64,000 nucleotides of DNA from positions 61,932,001-61,996,000 of the forward strand of contig JAFFJZ010000002.1 of NCBI GenBank assembly GCA_018340375.1, written 5' to 3'. The notes beneath the pieces were generated by a model. It had not been told where the DNA came from. It saw only the letters and a program-made list of their open reading frames with translations, and did no database searches. Below, in pieces: positions 15,201-24,100 of the stretch. The translations under genes and the position numbers were made by a program. Origin of the DNA: Gonatopus flavifemur. Taxonomy: Eukaryota; Arthropoda; Insecta; Hymenoptera; Dryinidae. Each line of letters opens with the position of its first letter. The stretch's first letter is position 1.

Positions 15201-18200
15201 AACCATTCCTGACAACTTCTCTCACTTAAAGCAGCTTCACCATATGCTTCTAGAAGCAATCGATGCGCCTCAGCTGCAGATTTTTTCACATTAAAGAAGT
15301 AAATCAAAAGTTCCCGCAAATGATGCTTACTCGGAATAAAACTTGACATTTTTGCACGAGAAAAATTACGTGATGCTGATACGGAATCATTAGTACTTTA
15401 AGGTTATGGTGTTGCCAGATGACTAAACTTGGGATATTACGTTTTACATCTGACAATTTCTCCATAACCTTCTGGTGGGGCCATCTTTTGACAAACCGCG
15501 GAAACTTATTTGTACACCTAATATTATAAATGACTATTTTGCTAACACGTACGGGACAGACTTGCTTATATGATATACAACTTGTTATCTTTGGAAATGG
15601 TCTTTCCGCGTATGATATTTACATGCGTGTGTTATTTTTTGTGAAAATTATTCCCTGTGTTTTATTTCTTCATAACAAATGAAATTTACCACGGATATTC
15701 AGACGTGGTATTCAAATATTGTTAGTTCATTCAAAAACCATTTTGTGATGAATTTTGTTTTCCATATTCAATTTTCGAAGTGATAGTAGGAGAAAATATT
15801 TATTTTTGTATGGCATTAAACTGAATCAAAAGTGTTTGTTCCATAATTTTAGCGTGATCAATTATGCTGCAATTGGTTTCCTGATAAGTCACGAGATACA
15901 CCATGCATTCGATACGAGAGGTGAGTGTGATGCGTCGGATAATGGTCTTTGCTGTAATAAAGGCTTCATATAAAGGATTTGAGTCAATTGTTTCCATATA
16001 TTTCTATTTATACACTCAAAGAATTTTACTTGAAAAATTCACTTGAAATTCCAGTAATCGCGGGACAAGTGGGAATTCTTGAAAAAATTACTGCACGTTC
16101 TGTAAAATTTGTGGGAAATATTTCTCCAAATTGTTTGAGAATTCACTTACTTTAAAAAGCTGTACATTAATTTTTAAAAAATTCTCGTTCGTCCTCTGCG
16201 GTTACTGAAATTTCGTGGTAGTTTTCGAAAGAAAATTCTCACAGTCTAGTGAGTATATAAAAATTATTTCATAATCTCATCACGTATATAATCGTCATAT
16301 AAATCATAAGGAAAAGTGAGGTAATTGGGAACTTTCAGCATGGAAAATGAAAGAATAATCAAACTACGGAGTAAATTTATTCAACTTTCATTCAAACGTA
16401 CACGTATGTATATATATATATATATTAGGGTGTGTCAAAAAGAATTTTTTTTTTATTAAAGGGGCTCAAACCCTTCATTCCGACTCCAAACTGAACCTCA
16501 TGAAACCTCAGGCCTCTAGCTTCAAATTTAGAGGTCGCTCAATCGAGTTTTATATTTGACAGTTTGAAAAGTCACCTAATACATGGAATTTCGGCATTTT
16601 CTGGAGAAAATTCGCTGCCAGGCACAATTTTGAAGATATCACGATGAACTTGGGCTCAAAATACTCGTAAGGGATCCACCTTTGATGATGATCTACCTTT
16701 TTTCGTGAGGAGGGTTTTTGACGTTTTTTACGAAGGGTGAAGTTCACGAAACACGTGTAAAATGGGGATAATAATGATGAAACAAAGTGAAACCGTACAA
16801 ACTATCGACGGAATGTTATTGACCTGTATTTTCCCGTAGAGAAGGAAACATTAGATGAGTCAAGAGTTCTCAGTATGATTCAGTACCAGCTAGCAACCAT
16901 GTTGCTGAAGTTCGAATCGTTTTTCGAAACGAATTCGTAATCGAATAAACAGAATATTCAGCTGTTGGAGACCCCAAATTTTGCAGTACATTCTGAAATT
17001 GATGTTTCTCGTTACAAAGAGTCAATTCGAGGGAATAAATACAGATGACTCGTTGGATCCCATGAGTTTGGATTTTCGTTTCGGTTTTATAAACGATTCA
17101 AACTTCAGCAACATCTAGCAACCCCCATCTAGGGGTGAGAAATGAATTTTCCCAAATATGGGAGTTGTTTTTTCAAACCAGACGGATATGCAAAAGATTG
17201 CATATGGATTCATGGGATGCTGAGGAGTGTACAAATTTGCAATAAGAAAACCTTGAAAAAAAGTTTTCATGAAAAAATTATTTAAACAAATTACAGAAAA
17301 AATCATTCCACGTAAAAGCTGATACCGCTATTCGATTCTACGGAAAAAAATCGTCCTGAAATATCGGAAGGCGATATCAGGTTTCACTTGGAATAATTTT
17401 TTCTTCAATTTGTTTGAATTATTTGTTTACAAACAATTTTTTCGCAAGGTTTCTTTATTGCAAATTTGTACACTCCTCAGCATTCCATGAATCTATATGC
17501 AAACTTTTCCATATTCCGTCTGGTTTGAGAAAACAACTCCTATTTTTAGGAAAATCCATTTCTTACCCCTAAATAGGGGTTGCTGGCTGTTACTGAATCA
17601 TACTGAAAATTCTTGACTCATCTCATGTTCCCTTTTCCACGTGAAAATACTAGTCAATAACATTTTGCCGATAGTTGGTACGGTTTCACTTCGTTTTATC
17701 ATTATTATTTCCATTTCACACGTGTTTTGTGAACTTCACCCTTTGTGAAAAACGTCAAACACTCTTCTGACGGAAAAAGGGGTAGATCACCATCGAAGAT
17801 GGATCCCTTACGAGTATTTTGAGCCCAAGTTCATCGTCATATCTTCAAAATTGTGCCTGGCAGCGAATTTTCTCCAGAAAATGCCGAAATGCCATATATT
17901 AGGTGACTTTTCAAACTGGCAGTAAAATCGGAATATAAAACTCGTTTGAGCGACCTCTAAATTAGAAACTAGAGACCTGAGGTTTCGGGAGGTTCAGTTT
18001 GGGGTCGGGATGAAGGGTTTAAGCCCCTTTAATGAAAAAAAATTTTTTTTTGACACACCCTAATATATATATACATGTGTGTGTGTACATCACTTATGAG
18101 ATAAACGCGGAAAAACTGAAGACAAAATAGTAATAGAATAAGTATTATTGGGGAGTCAGAATCTCTCGCCGTTCTCAATTGCCCCACTCTCCGTTATACC

Positions 18201-19364
18201 TCACAGCAATTTTCATGGAGTGCATCAGAGAATAGTTTTCAATTTTTGGGATGGTCATCAGGAATTCTTTTCGATGAAAGTGGTGAGCCGAACGCAGCTC
18301 TGTCAAAATCAATGATCCATAAATATGAGAAACAGGTTCAATGTATCGTCGATCAGTATCACAATTATACGCTACTCGAAAATCCTTCGACATCATACAT
18401 AATGGTACGTAGAAACTTTTGAAATTGGAAATTTCAATAAATCAAACTGAATTTGATGTTTGAGTGATTCCATCAAGTGTTGGATAAAGTCACATCCCTG
18501 GCGAAAAAACGGCGTGCACATAAAGTTCAAACAGCGTACCAATAACGTGATTCTGGCCAATATACGTTCAACGCACGCTTACTTCAATATAAGCGTGAGT
18601 ACAGCGTGCATGAACGCTTTTCTTCACGCTCGATCCACGCTCAACTGCGCCAATTGACTCTTAATACACTCTCATGTGACGGTAATAACACTCCTATGCG
18701 ACGCTCCAAATGCACGCTTTATTTTCACCAGGGATAACATGAAATTAAACTTTCTAAATATTTCATAAACTTGATAAAGATTCCTACACTGAGAGAAAGG
18801 TACCCAGCTGCGGCAACCAAAATTTAGTTGTCATTTTCATTTCGTTTTCATTTTTCCAAGCGTATAAATTCGATTTGATTTTCCATCGAAGCCTTCTCAT
18901 GACATCTAATTATCTTTCGGAATTATTACAGCCCGATAGAGAACAGACCAGAGATGAGAATATGGCGGATGTGATGGGAATCCAAGTTGCCTTCAAAGCT
19001 TATCGGGAAGAAGAGAAGAAAAATGGAAGATCCAGTAAAATCATACCAGGATTGGAGAATTTCAACAATGATCAAATTTTCTTCCTCTCATTTGCTAATG
19101 TGAGTTCAAATATTTTTGTCTAGAAGTACTCTGTAGTGAGGATTAAACAATGTTCAAGAACATTTATAATTCGGTTTTCCACAGCTTTGGTGTGAAGAAA
19201 CGGACAATGAATTTCTTGCCAACATCGAGGGAAGGAGTAAACATAGTATAAATCGGTTAAGGATGCTCGGCTCTCTTTCAAACTCAGAAGGATTCGCTGC
19301 TGCATGGAAATGTCCAGTGGGTAGTCGAATGAATCCTGAGAAAAAATGTCATGTTTGGCGGTGA
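245..19364 (+). CDS. NEPL-1: secreted M13 neprilysin-like zinc metallopeptidase (18 exons)
   Basis: M13 peptidases cleave small peptides outside the cell with one zinc ion. Exons: 245-276, 687-847, 918-1079, 5018-5101, 5180-5385, 5464-5727, 5857-5949, 6214-6355, 6423-6543, 6630-6720, 6793-6969, 7054-7160, 8073-8131, 12594-12645, 15853-15920, 18262-18404, 18932-19099, 19185-19364. All phases fit and give 769 residues. Exon 1 plus exon 2 start a signal peptide (MEIIKNCVLVTLSLFVVV). Motifs: DPSVNPCNDFYKYACGRW near the N-terminus, NAYY (556-559), VIPAVNF in exon 14, HEIHH (597-601), ENMAD (E663 is the third zinc ligand) and H730...R736, ending CHVW. The tiny 52-nt exon 14 was found by phase and by homology to NEPL-2/3. 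The exon 11 donor (GGG|gttggt) is weak, and the 84-nt intron after it is open in frame, so retention would add 28 residues. It lacks the charged insertion of NEPL-2/3. Exon 1 is the least certain part. Confidence 0.85.
349..601. repeat. TIR element/MITE, family B (intron 1 of NEPL-1)
   Basis: It starts CACTGAGAAAAAAATTC and ends TTTTTTCTCCGTGTG, and the interior is built from short GCTGTGACAGC-like words. Related elements lie near 7330-7662, 11883-12433 and 27302-27480. It is non-coding and sits wholly inside the first intron. Confidence 0.55.
1451..1644. repeat. Short fold-back MITE, family F
   Basis: The ends CACTCTCTAAATTC and GAATTTAGAGAGCACTG are inverted copies. The interior repeats GAGTGAAA/TTTCACTC in both orientations. 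A second copy (2737-2991) is inserted in another repeat. Lies in NEPL-1 intron 3. Confidence 0.6.
2178..2262 (-). repeat. tRNA-like (SINE-type) relic
   Basis: Read on the minus strand, the stretch contains a polymerase III B-box-like word (GGGTTCGACACC) about 40 nt after an A-box-like word. The acceptor stem does not pair properly, so it is not called as a working tRNA. A tRNA-derived SINE fragment is the simplest reading. Confidence 0.35.
2363..3230. repeat. GC-richer non-autonomous TIR element, family E copy 1
   Basis: A patch rich in GGGCC/GGCCC words, unlike the surrounding AT-rich DNA. Ends resemble AACAAGTGTATATT and ACGCGCTTGGG and are flanked by TA. An inverted copy lies at 47257-47863. 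This copy is longer because a family F MITE is inserted in it. Apparent reading frames inside are repeat sequence. Confidence 0.65.
2737..2991. repeat. Family F MITE nested in family E copy 1
   Basis: Ends CACTCTCTAAATC and TTTTAGAGAGCACG, with GAGTGAAA words inside. The family E copy at 47257-47863 runs uninterrupted through the matching point (near 47486-47500), which serves as an empty site. Confidence 0.6.
3231..5017. other. Remainder of NEPL-1 intron 3
   Basis: AT-rich intron sequence. I see no exon, TIR pair or coding stretch that can be supported. Confidence 0.4.
7330..7662. repeat. Family B element in NEPL-1 intron 12
   Basis: Dense TTTGCTGTGACAGCA-like words in both orientations, ending TTTTTTCTTCTCCGTGG. 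The right end is clear; the left end is approximate. Confidence 0.45.
8338..8692. repeat. MITE, family G (CATATATG-rich)
   Basis: The ends CCCTTGTAAGAATGA and TTCATTTTTACAAGGG are inverted copies. The interior is a degenerate run of CATATATG-type words. A larger copy lies at 22460-22951. A short GA microsatellite precedes it (about 8288-8310). Confidence 0.65.
9384..9651. repeat. Fold-back MITE with CCCGGGTC/GACTCGGGG ends
   Basis: The two halves are reverse complements. The words TTTTTGTCC, AGACTAAAATCTT and ACAAAAACGGT recur in inverted order. Located in NEPL-1 intron 13. Confidence 0.55.
9800..11284. repeat. Large TIR element, family A copy 1
   Basis: It begins CACTGAGAAAAGAATTTG and ends AAATCTTTTTCCCAGGG. 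It is an inverted copy of 33775-36378, matching over most of its length. Unlike that copy, it lacks the internal insertions, so it preserves empty sites: a single TTAA at 10002-10005 and an uninterrupted stretch near 10680. No coding capacity seen. Confidence 0.7.
11883..12433. repeat. Family B element carrying a nested family C MITE
   Basis: Outer ends CGCTCAGAGAAAAAAAG and TTTTTCTCTGCGTG flank GCTGAAACAGCAA-like words. It is interrupted by the family C element at about 11981-12237. Lies in NEPL-1 intron 13 just before the small exon 14. Confidence 0.5.
11981..12237. repeat. Family C palindromic MITE (copy 1)
   Basis: Starts CACACGGAGAAAAGGGTATC. Both arms carry ACCATAATTTATGG and GGTCTAACCCGAGTC-like blocks in inverted order. 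Near-identical elements lie at 48570-48835 and 58626-58892. Confidence 0.65.
13352..13552. repeat. Fold-back MITE in NEPL-1 intron 14
   Basis: CACTCAGAAGAAAAAA at one end and TTTTCTCAGCG at the other, with CCGTAAGGGTTTGG inverted as CCAAACCCTTACGG. Confidence 0.55.
13686..13913. repeat. TIR MITE in NEPL-1 intron 14
   Basis: GACGGAGAAAAAATGGGT pairs with GCTCTCCGTG. Internal GGCGCTATAGTA and TACTATAGCGCC are inverted copies. Confidence 0.5.
14236..15521 (-). mobile_element. Mariner (mauritiana/Mos1-like), full length, in NEPL-1 intron 14
   Basis: The inverted ends begin TTAGGTGTACAAATAAG and are flanked by TA target duplications (14234-14235 and 15522-15523). Its length of 1286 bp equals what I recall for Mos1. 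The transposase reads on the minus strand, antisense to the host gene. Both ends and the reading frame look intact, so this is either a recent arrival or a conserved copy. Confidence 0.93.
14312..15349 (-). CDS. Mariner transposase, 345 aa, intact
   Basis: Cut-and-paste transposase that binds the element's inverted ends and moves it to TA sites in the nucleus. The 345-residue length matches the Mos1 family exactly. The N-terminal half carries two helix-turn-helix segments (about 1-110). The linker WVPYEL is followed by the DD34D catalytic core: D156 in RIVTGDEKW, D249 in LLHDNARPH and D284 in YSPDLAPSDYHLF. It has no stops or frameshifts and ends KYFE. All three catalytic aspartates are present, so it may encode an active enzyme; activity itself cannot be read from sequence. 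Confidence 0.93.
   Translation of the reverse strand: MSSFIPSKHHLRELLIYFFNVKKSAAEAHRLLLEAYGEAALSERSCQEWFQKFKNGEFDVKDKERSGRPKVYEDMELEVLLEEDSSQTQKELALTLQVTQQAISHRLKSLGMIEKQGNWVPYELKPRDVERRLCMSEMLLARNKKKSFLHRIVTGDEKWIHYDNPKKRKSWVKPGEPSTSTAKPNIHGKKLMLCIWWDQLGVVYYELLKPSETITGALYRTQLMRLSRALKEKRAHYYSRHDKIILLHDNARPHVAAPVKTYLETLNWEILPHPPYSPDLAPSDYHLFRSMAHGLSEQRFTSYEDTKNWVDLWIASKDEEFFRRGIRMLPERWGKVVANDGKYFE
16425..18063. mobile_element. 1.6-kb fold-back element with TTAGGGTGTGTC ends
   Basis: The left arm (16425 to about 17320) and right arm (about 17330-18063) are reverse complements over roughly 730 bp, with nested DNA in the left arm. It ends TTAGGGTGTGTCAAAAA on both sides and sits between TA-rich tracts in NEPL-1 intron 15. 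No transposase; a long hairpin would form if transcribed. Confidence 0.75.
16899..17114. mobile_element. 216-bp TIR insertion with 9-bp target duplication (MULE-like)
   Basis: It begins ATGTTGCTGAAGTT and ends with the inverted copy AAACTTCAGCAACAT. It is flanked by direct repeats CTAGCAACC at 16890-16898 and 17115-17123. The opposite arm of the host fold-back lacks the insertion. A 9-bp duplication is typical of the Mutator-like superfamily; that assignment is inference. Confidence 0.7.
18496..18733. repeat. MITE, family H (CCCTGG ends)
   Basis: The ends CCCTGGCGAAAAAACGG and TTTATTTTCACCAGGG are inverted copies. The interior is rich in GCGTG/CACGC words. Located in NEPL-1 intron 16. Similar ends occur at 44185-44478 and 63698-63933. 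Confidence 0.6.
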
Positions 19365-21105
19365 TGTTCACGTCAGCGGAAATAGAATAAGGATAATTTA
19401 TAATGACGATTGTACATAATTTATTTATAAAGATATTTTTTTACTGAACCAGATATTTTCATTTGATAATGTTGTGTCCTCGTAGAGAAAAATATCGTCG
19501 TATACCCTTGTAGATTCAGGAAACGGGATAACGATTGTGTATGGATATATATATAGGAAGAAATGTATCATGAAAATACATCGCAAAAAACATCATCGTA
19601 TAAAGTTCTATGTTTCCTTTTGAATTGGAAACATTGGACGATTTCGATTATAATTATAGTGAATTCTTGACCATTCTTATCATCAGTGGTAGGGAAAAAA
19701 CTACACTCCAACAGCTTTCGACAACGCTGATAATAATAATCACTGGAGATTGAGAGAGTTATGGGTAGAATCTTTCAAAGAGATACGGGCATCGTTGGCA
19801 CAAGCCGACTTTTTCGAGGAATATCGTGCAAAAATGCGTGTATTGATCCAGAATATCTCTTGGTACATAGGGTTACCAGGCGTCCTGATACTTTCCCAAA
19901 ATGTCCTGCTTTCTACTTTTTAGTTAAACCAAATTTTTTACGATACGAAAATATCGTACTGAAAATGTCTGTTCGTTAATTGCAAACCCAGTTTTCTACC
20001 AAAAAGAAAATCTATTCGTACAGCATTTCTTCAGCGGTGGAAGAACAACCAAATGATATCCAAAAAGTTTTATCACATAATTTATTCATGCCCTCATTTT
20101 TAGTATAAATTTGACTCTGCACATAGGTAATGCGAAGTTGAAAGGAGAATTTGATACAGTCCATGTCTAAATTTAAGTAAAAAGAAGATACGCTACTTTC
20201 AAAAGATTTGAGAACATCCCGACTGGAAATTATCATAGGGTTAACCTGACATATGGTGAAGCCTTAACAAGGTCATCCGAAATACGGTATACCTGCTGAA
20301 ATCCTAATCAGGATTAGATGTGGATGCCCCACGTAGGGATAAGCCCATTTGACCCTAATTAGGTTTGCCTTAAATTATTCTAGGAGGTTGAAATAGGTTT
20401 TCCTCTCTGTGATCTCATCAAGACCTTGTTAGGTTATCCTGAGATTATGAACATATATGTTTATAAAGTATAGTTTAATAAAGTGAATGCAACAATATCT
20501 TAATTTTAGATTGTATACTCCTTGGTGAAATAAATTTTCTCTAAATTAGGAAAATATTTCTGAACAAATGTCAACTGTGCATATCCTTCAAGTCAGATCT
20601 CTCCATGCCGAATACAACATTTTTGGGTTGTGGGTTTCCTGTTCATATCCTAATTTCAATTTATTCTGGAGGTTTTGGTATGGGATTCCGCATTAAATCC
20701 TAATTAGTCTTGCCTCATAAAGTCCTTATATTAGTAAAGCGTGACATGACTTGTCAGGTCCTGACGAGGTTGCCTTACCAGCACCTGGGCTTGATCAAAA
20801 TTAACCTGATCTGGTCCATGGGGTAAATTTCTAGTCGGGATAATCTTATGAAAGTCATTATTATGATAATAGATTTTGCTCTCAAAATCAACGCGAGATT
20901 TAAGGAACAAAAAAACGGAGAAGGAAAAGTATTTTCTCGAATACATTTCTGTTCGAATCAAGATAATTAAAGACATTTGTCATATGAGAGACGATATCAG
21001 TTCGATAATTATAACATTATATCACGAAAGGATGTACAATTAAGATTAGATCATATAGCCATATACATATCAACTTACGTCAGGGTCGTTCCGTTTGAAT
21101 AAATC
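19365..21105. other. Intergenic spacer NEPL-1/NEPL-2
   Basis: Apart from the orphan open frame at 19693-19920, this holds a repeat-like patch at about 20240-20830 with recurrent TTAACCTGA, CCTAATTAGG and CCTTGTTAGG words. No clear polyadenylation signal was found after NEPL-1. Confidence 0.35.
19693..19920 (+). other. Open frame with protein-like composition, possible orphan exon
   Basis: A 76-codon open frame begins right after an AG acceptor-like site and ends at TAG 19921-19923. A donor-like TTG|gtacat lies at about 19860. The peptide contains HWRLRELWVESFKEIRASLA and FFEEYRAKMRVLI, an amphipathic mix that looks coding. I do not recognise a family. It follows NEPL-1 by about 330 bp but resembles no M13 segment. 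Confidence 0.25.
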
Positions 21106-21113
21106 TATAAAAG
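21106..21113 (+). promoter_or_regulatory. TATA box of NEPL-2
   Basis: TATAAAAG lies 74 bp before the start codon at 21180, about the spacing expected for a short 5' UTR. The surrounding block, including AATAAATC upstream and GTGTGGTGAATCGTCG downstream, is duplicated before NEPL-3. Confidence 0.7.
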
Positions 21114-21179
21114 CTCATCACCGTTCTAACGAATGTGTGGTGAATCGTCGGATGCAATCATATTAATCGTCAGTCCAGA

Positions 21180-24100
21180 ATGACATTGTTAACTTTCATG
21201 TAAGTGACCGAATGTTACACTTGATATCAATGTTAATGAATTCTCGGAAAGCAATTTCCAAGTACTCAATTTCTCAAACATCGATAATTTTCTACTTAGA
21301 GCATCTTTTGTCATCATTACCGCTCAAGTTGATGTTTTGCATGCGTCCACGGTTATCGAGAGCTATCGTTCTCCTCATAATTTGGGATGGCTTTTTGGAA
21401 TCAGTGATCTAAGTAACGAAATAGATTCACCCAAAAATGGAAAAGTGGTCTGTGAAACTCAAGAATGTAAAATGATAGCCGATGTAATGAGAGGGAGTAT
21501 GAATCGATCGGTTGATCCATGCGATAATTTCTATGAATACGCTTGTGGTAACTGGGGAACGAACAATCCTCCTCCAGAAGGAGAAGAATCCTGGAGTTTG
21601 TGGGCTATGGCGCAAAAAGCGATTGATGAACGCACCGCAGGTTCGTAACTCATTCAACGTTTGAGATCACATAAATATTTTCGATTGTAACGTTTTTAGA
21701 AGTGATAACAACAAGAAAACGTTGAGAATTGTCTCTTCAGGAATAAGATCGAACCGAATGATCATTTCGCTTTTGGAACGAATTCATGATTCCAAATTTT
21801 AAATAAAATTCTTGAAATCTTTTAATTATTGGATTCCTCTTTATATCATTAAAATGTCTACACATAGAACTCTGGATTGATTACCACCGAATCAAAAAAA
21901 TCCAGTCGGTTCCCATAAAAGAAATTTCCCCACCTGGAACCCAGTTCAGGAAACCTATCAAGGTTCCCATCCAGTTAACAATCTAGCTGGGTTTCATAAA
22001 AGAAATATTCCCGTTTAAGGGATTGAGTCATAGTCCCATGTGGAAAACTCTCCCAGGAAGATTCATATATCAAGAAAGCCGTTCAAGATCCCATGAAGGG
22101 TCCTGCATGGGAAATTTTGCCAGCAAGATTTTCGTAACAGGCACGCTGTGTTGCATCCCATGTGGTTACTAGTATGGGAAATCCACCTAGCCGAATTCTC
22201 GGTTCAGATGAAAGGATTCATATACGGATTCTATTCAATCGGTCCCTAGTTCAGAAAAGGTGATGGAAATTCCGTACGGTGATGCGTATGCAAAATTTCT
22301 TCAACTACTCTCTGGTTTAAGAAAGGTGATTTATATGAAAACTTGTATTGTAAATACTCGAAAATAAATTCCCGTTCAGATATCAAGTTGTCATGATCGA
22401 AGGAATAGTCTGATAAACAGACTCTCAGAATGTTTCATTTCTTTTTCAAATCATCAGATCCCTAGTAAAAATGAATCATATAAGAACGTATAAAAATCAT
22501 ACGTGATCCATATAAAATTCATATATGGTCATACATGGTCATATATAATCCATACATAATCCATATTGAATCCATGGATGGCCCATATACGACCCATATA
22601 TGACCCATGAATGTGGGATTTTCCACATATGTAAACAAATTCTGCCATATATGAAATATTCTCCATAAATGGATTATACATGCATTATATATGGATCATA
22701 TATGGTCATATATGGGTTGTATATGGATTATATATGGATTAAACATGATTCCACACGTTTTCATCTATGGACCATATATGCATTATATATGTATTATGTA
22801 TGAACTACCCATAGAACACACCAGTTCAGAAAGAATTCATTAGGAGTTCAACTGGGATTCAAAGAATTCATTACGAATCCTTAAGAATTCTTTTCGAACT
22901 TCTGTGCTGTGCGGGTATGTATGGGTCATATATGTTTACTTTTTACTAGGGATCATATATTATATCTTTGGTCATATATCATAATTATCAAATAAAATTA
23001 CTCAACCATAGTCGCCAGTGAACTGAGACGTTATATGTTTACTGGGATTTATAAAAATATATATTCAACAACTATCCAAGGTATCTCCATTTCATTGCAA
23101 TGCTGTATTCACGTTGGAAATTTTTTCCTCCCCTGGTTGAGTGAAGATTCGTTGAAACTTGCATGGGTACTCATAACCGTCCACGTAGGACTACTCGAAA
23201 TTTACCAGGTGACATTCTCCCCTATCAAGAAACAACTGGGATTATATAATTCTTGCATGGCGACTCATAGGTTCTGAACAGGATCATATGGTTATCCGCG
23301 ATTCCCTAGCACCCCCATATAGGTATCTATAAGTTAGCACTCATTCCCATACGGATTTCTCTGGGACTCAGCTGGATTTTTTAGGCTGGGTGACCGAATG
23401 GAAAATTAATTTATCTAACCGTATATTTCTGAATAGGAATCATGGACTCTGGGCCTCAACCCGACGACATCCTAGCAGTGAGATTAGCAAAAAAATGGCA
23501 TAAATCTTGCATGGATGTTGGTGAGTTATGAATGATATCAATTTGACTCACAAAACGCCCAATTGATGGGTGTTCAATACCAACAAGTTTAATTCATTTG
23601 CTCATCTTTGTGATCGCAGATGCTATAGAGAAGCAAGGACTTCAGCCTTTCTTGTCTGTTCTATCAAGAAGCGGTGGTTGGCCTTTGATGATGGAATCAC
23701 AGGAATGGGATGAGAATAAAAACACATGGCAAAAAGTAGAACAGTATTATATGAACCTTTATGGAAAAGCTATATTCCATCGAATTCGAATTATGCACGA
23801 CGGCGAGGATTTCTTCAAAAAAATAATGATGGTGATGTCTTTTATTCTGGGACTGGTTGAATAATATTTCCTTATTAGCAGTTCATGTTTTATATTTTAA
23901 TGGTATATTTCGTTAAAAGTTATGCCCTGGAGATACACCAGACGGTTCATGGCATCTAAACAACGATGATGATGATGATGAAAATGAAGAGGAGGAGGAT
24001 GATCATAGTGATGAAAGTAGAGATGACGGGGAAGGAGATGACAGCAAAGATGACGACGTTGGAAGGCATAAATACCAGCACGGTGGTGAAAATTCAATCC

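Noticed and set aside
15640..15712. A stretch translating to FPVFYFFITNEIYHGYSD, resembling a decayed copy of the zinc-site exon just before the real one
   Set aside because: No splice sites, the first His is Asn, and the flanking residues do not match. The exon at 15853-15920 fits in phase and sequence, so this is probably chance or too decayed to call.
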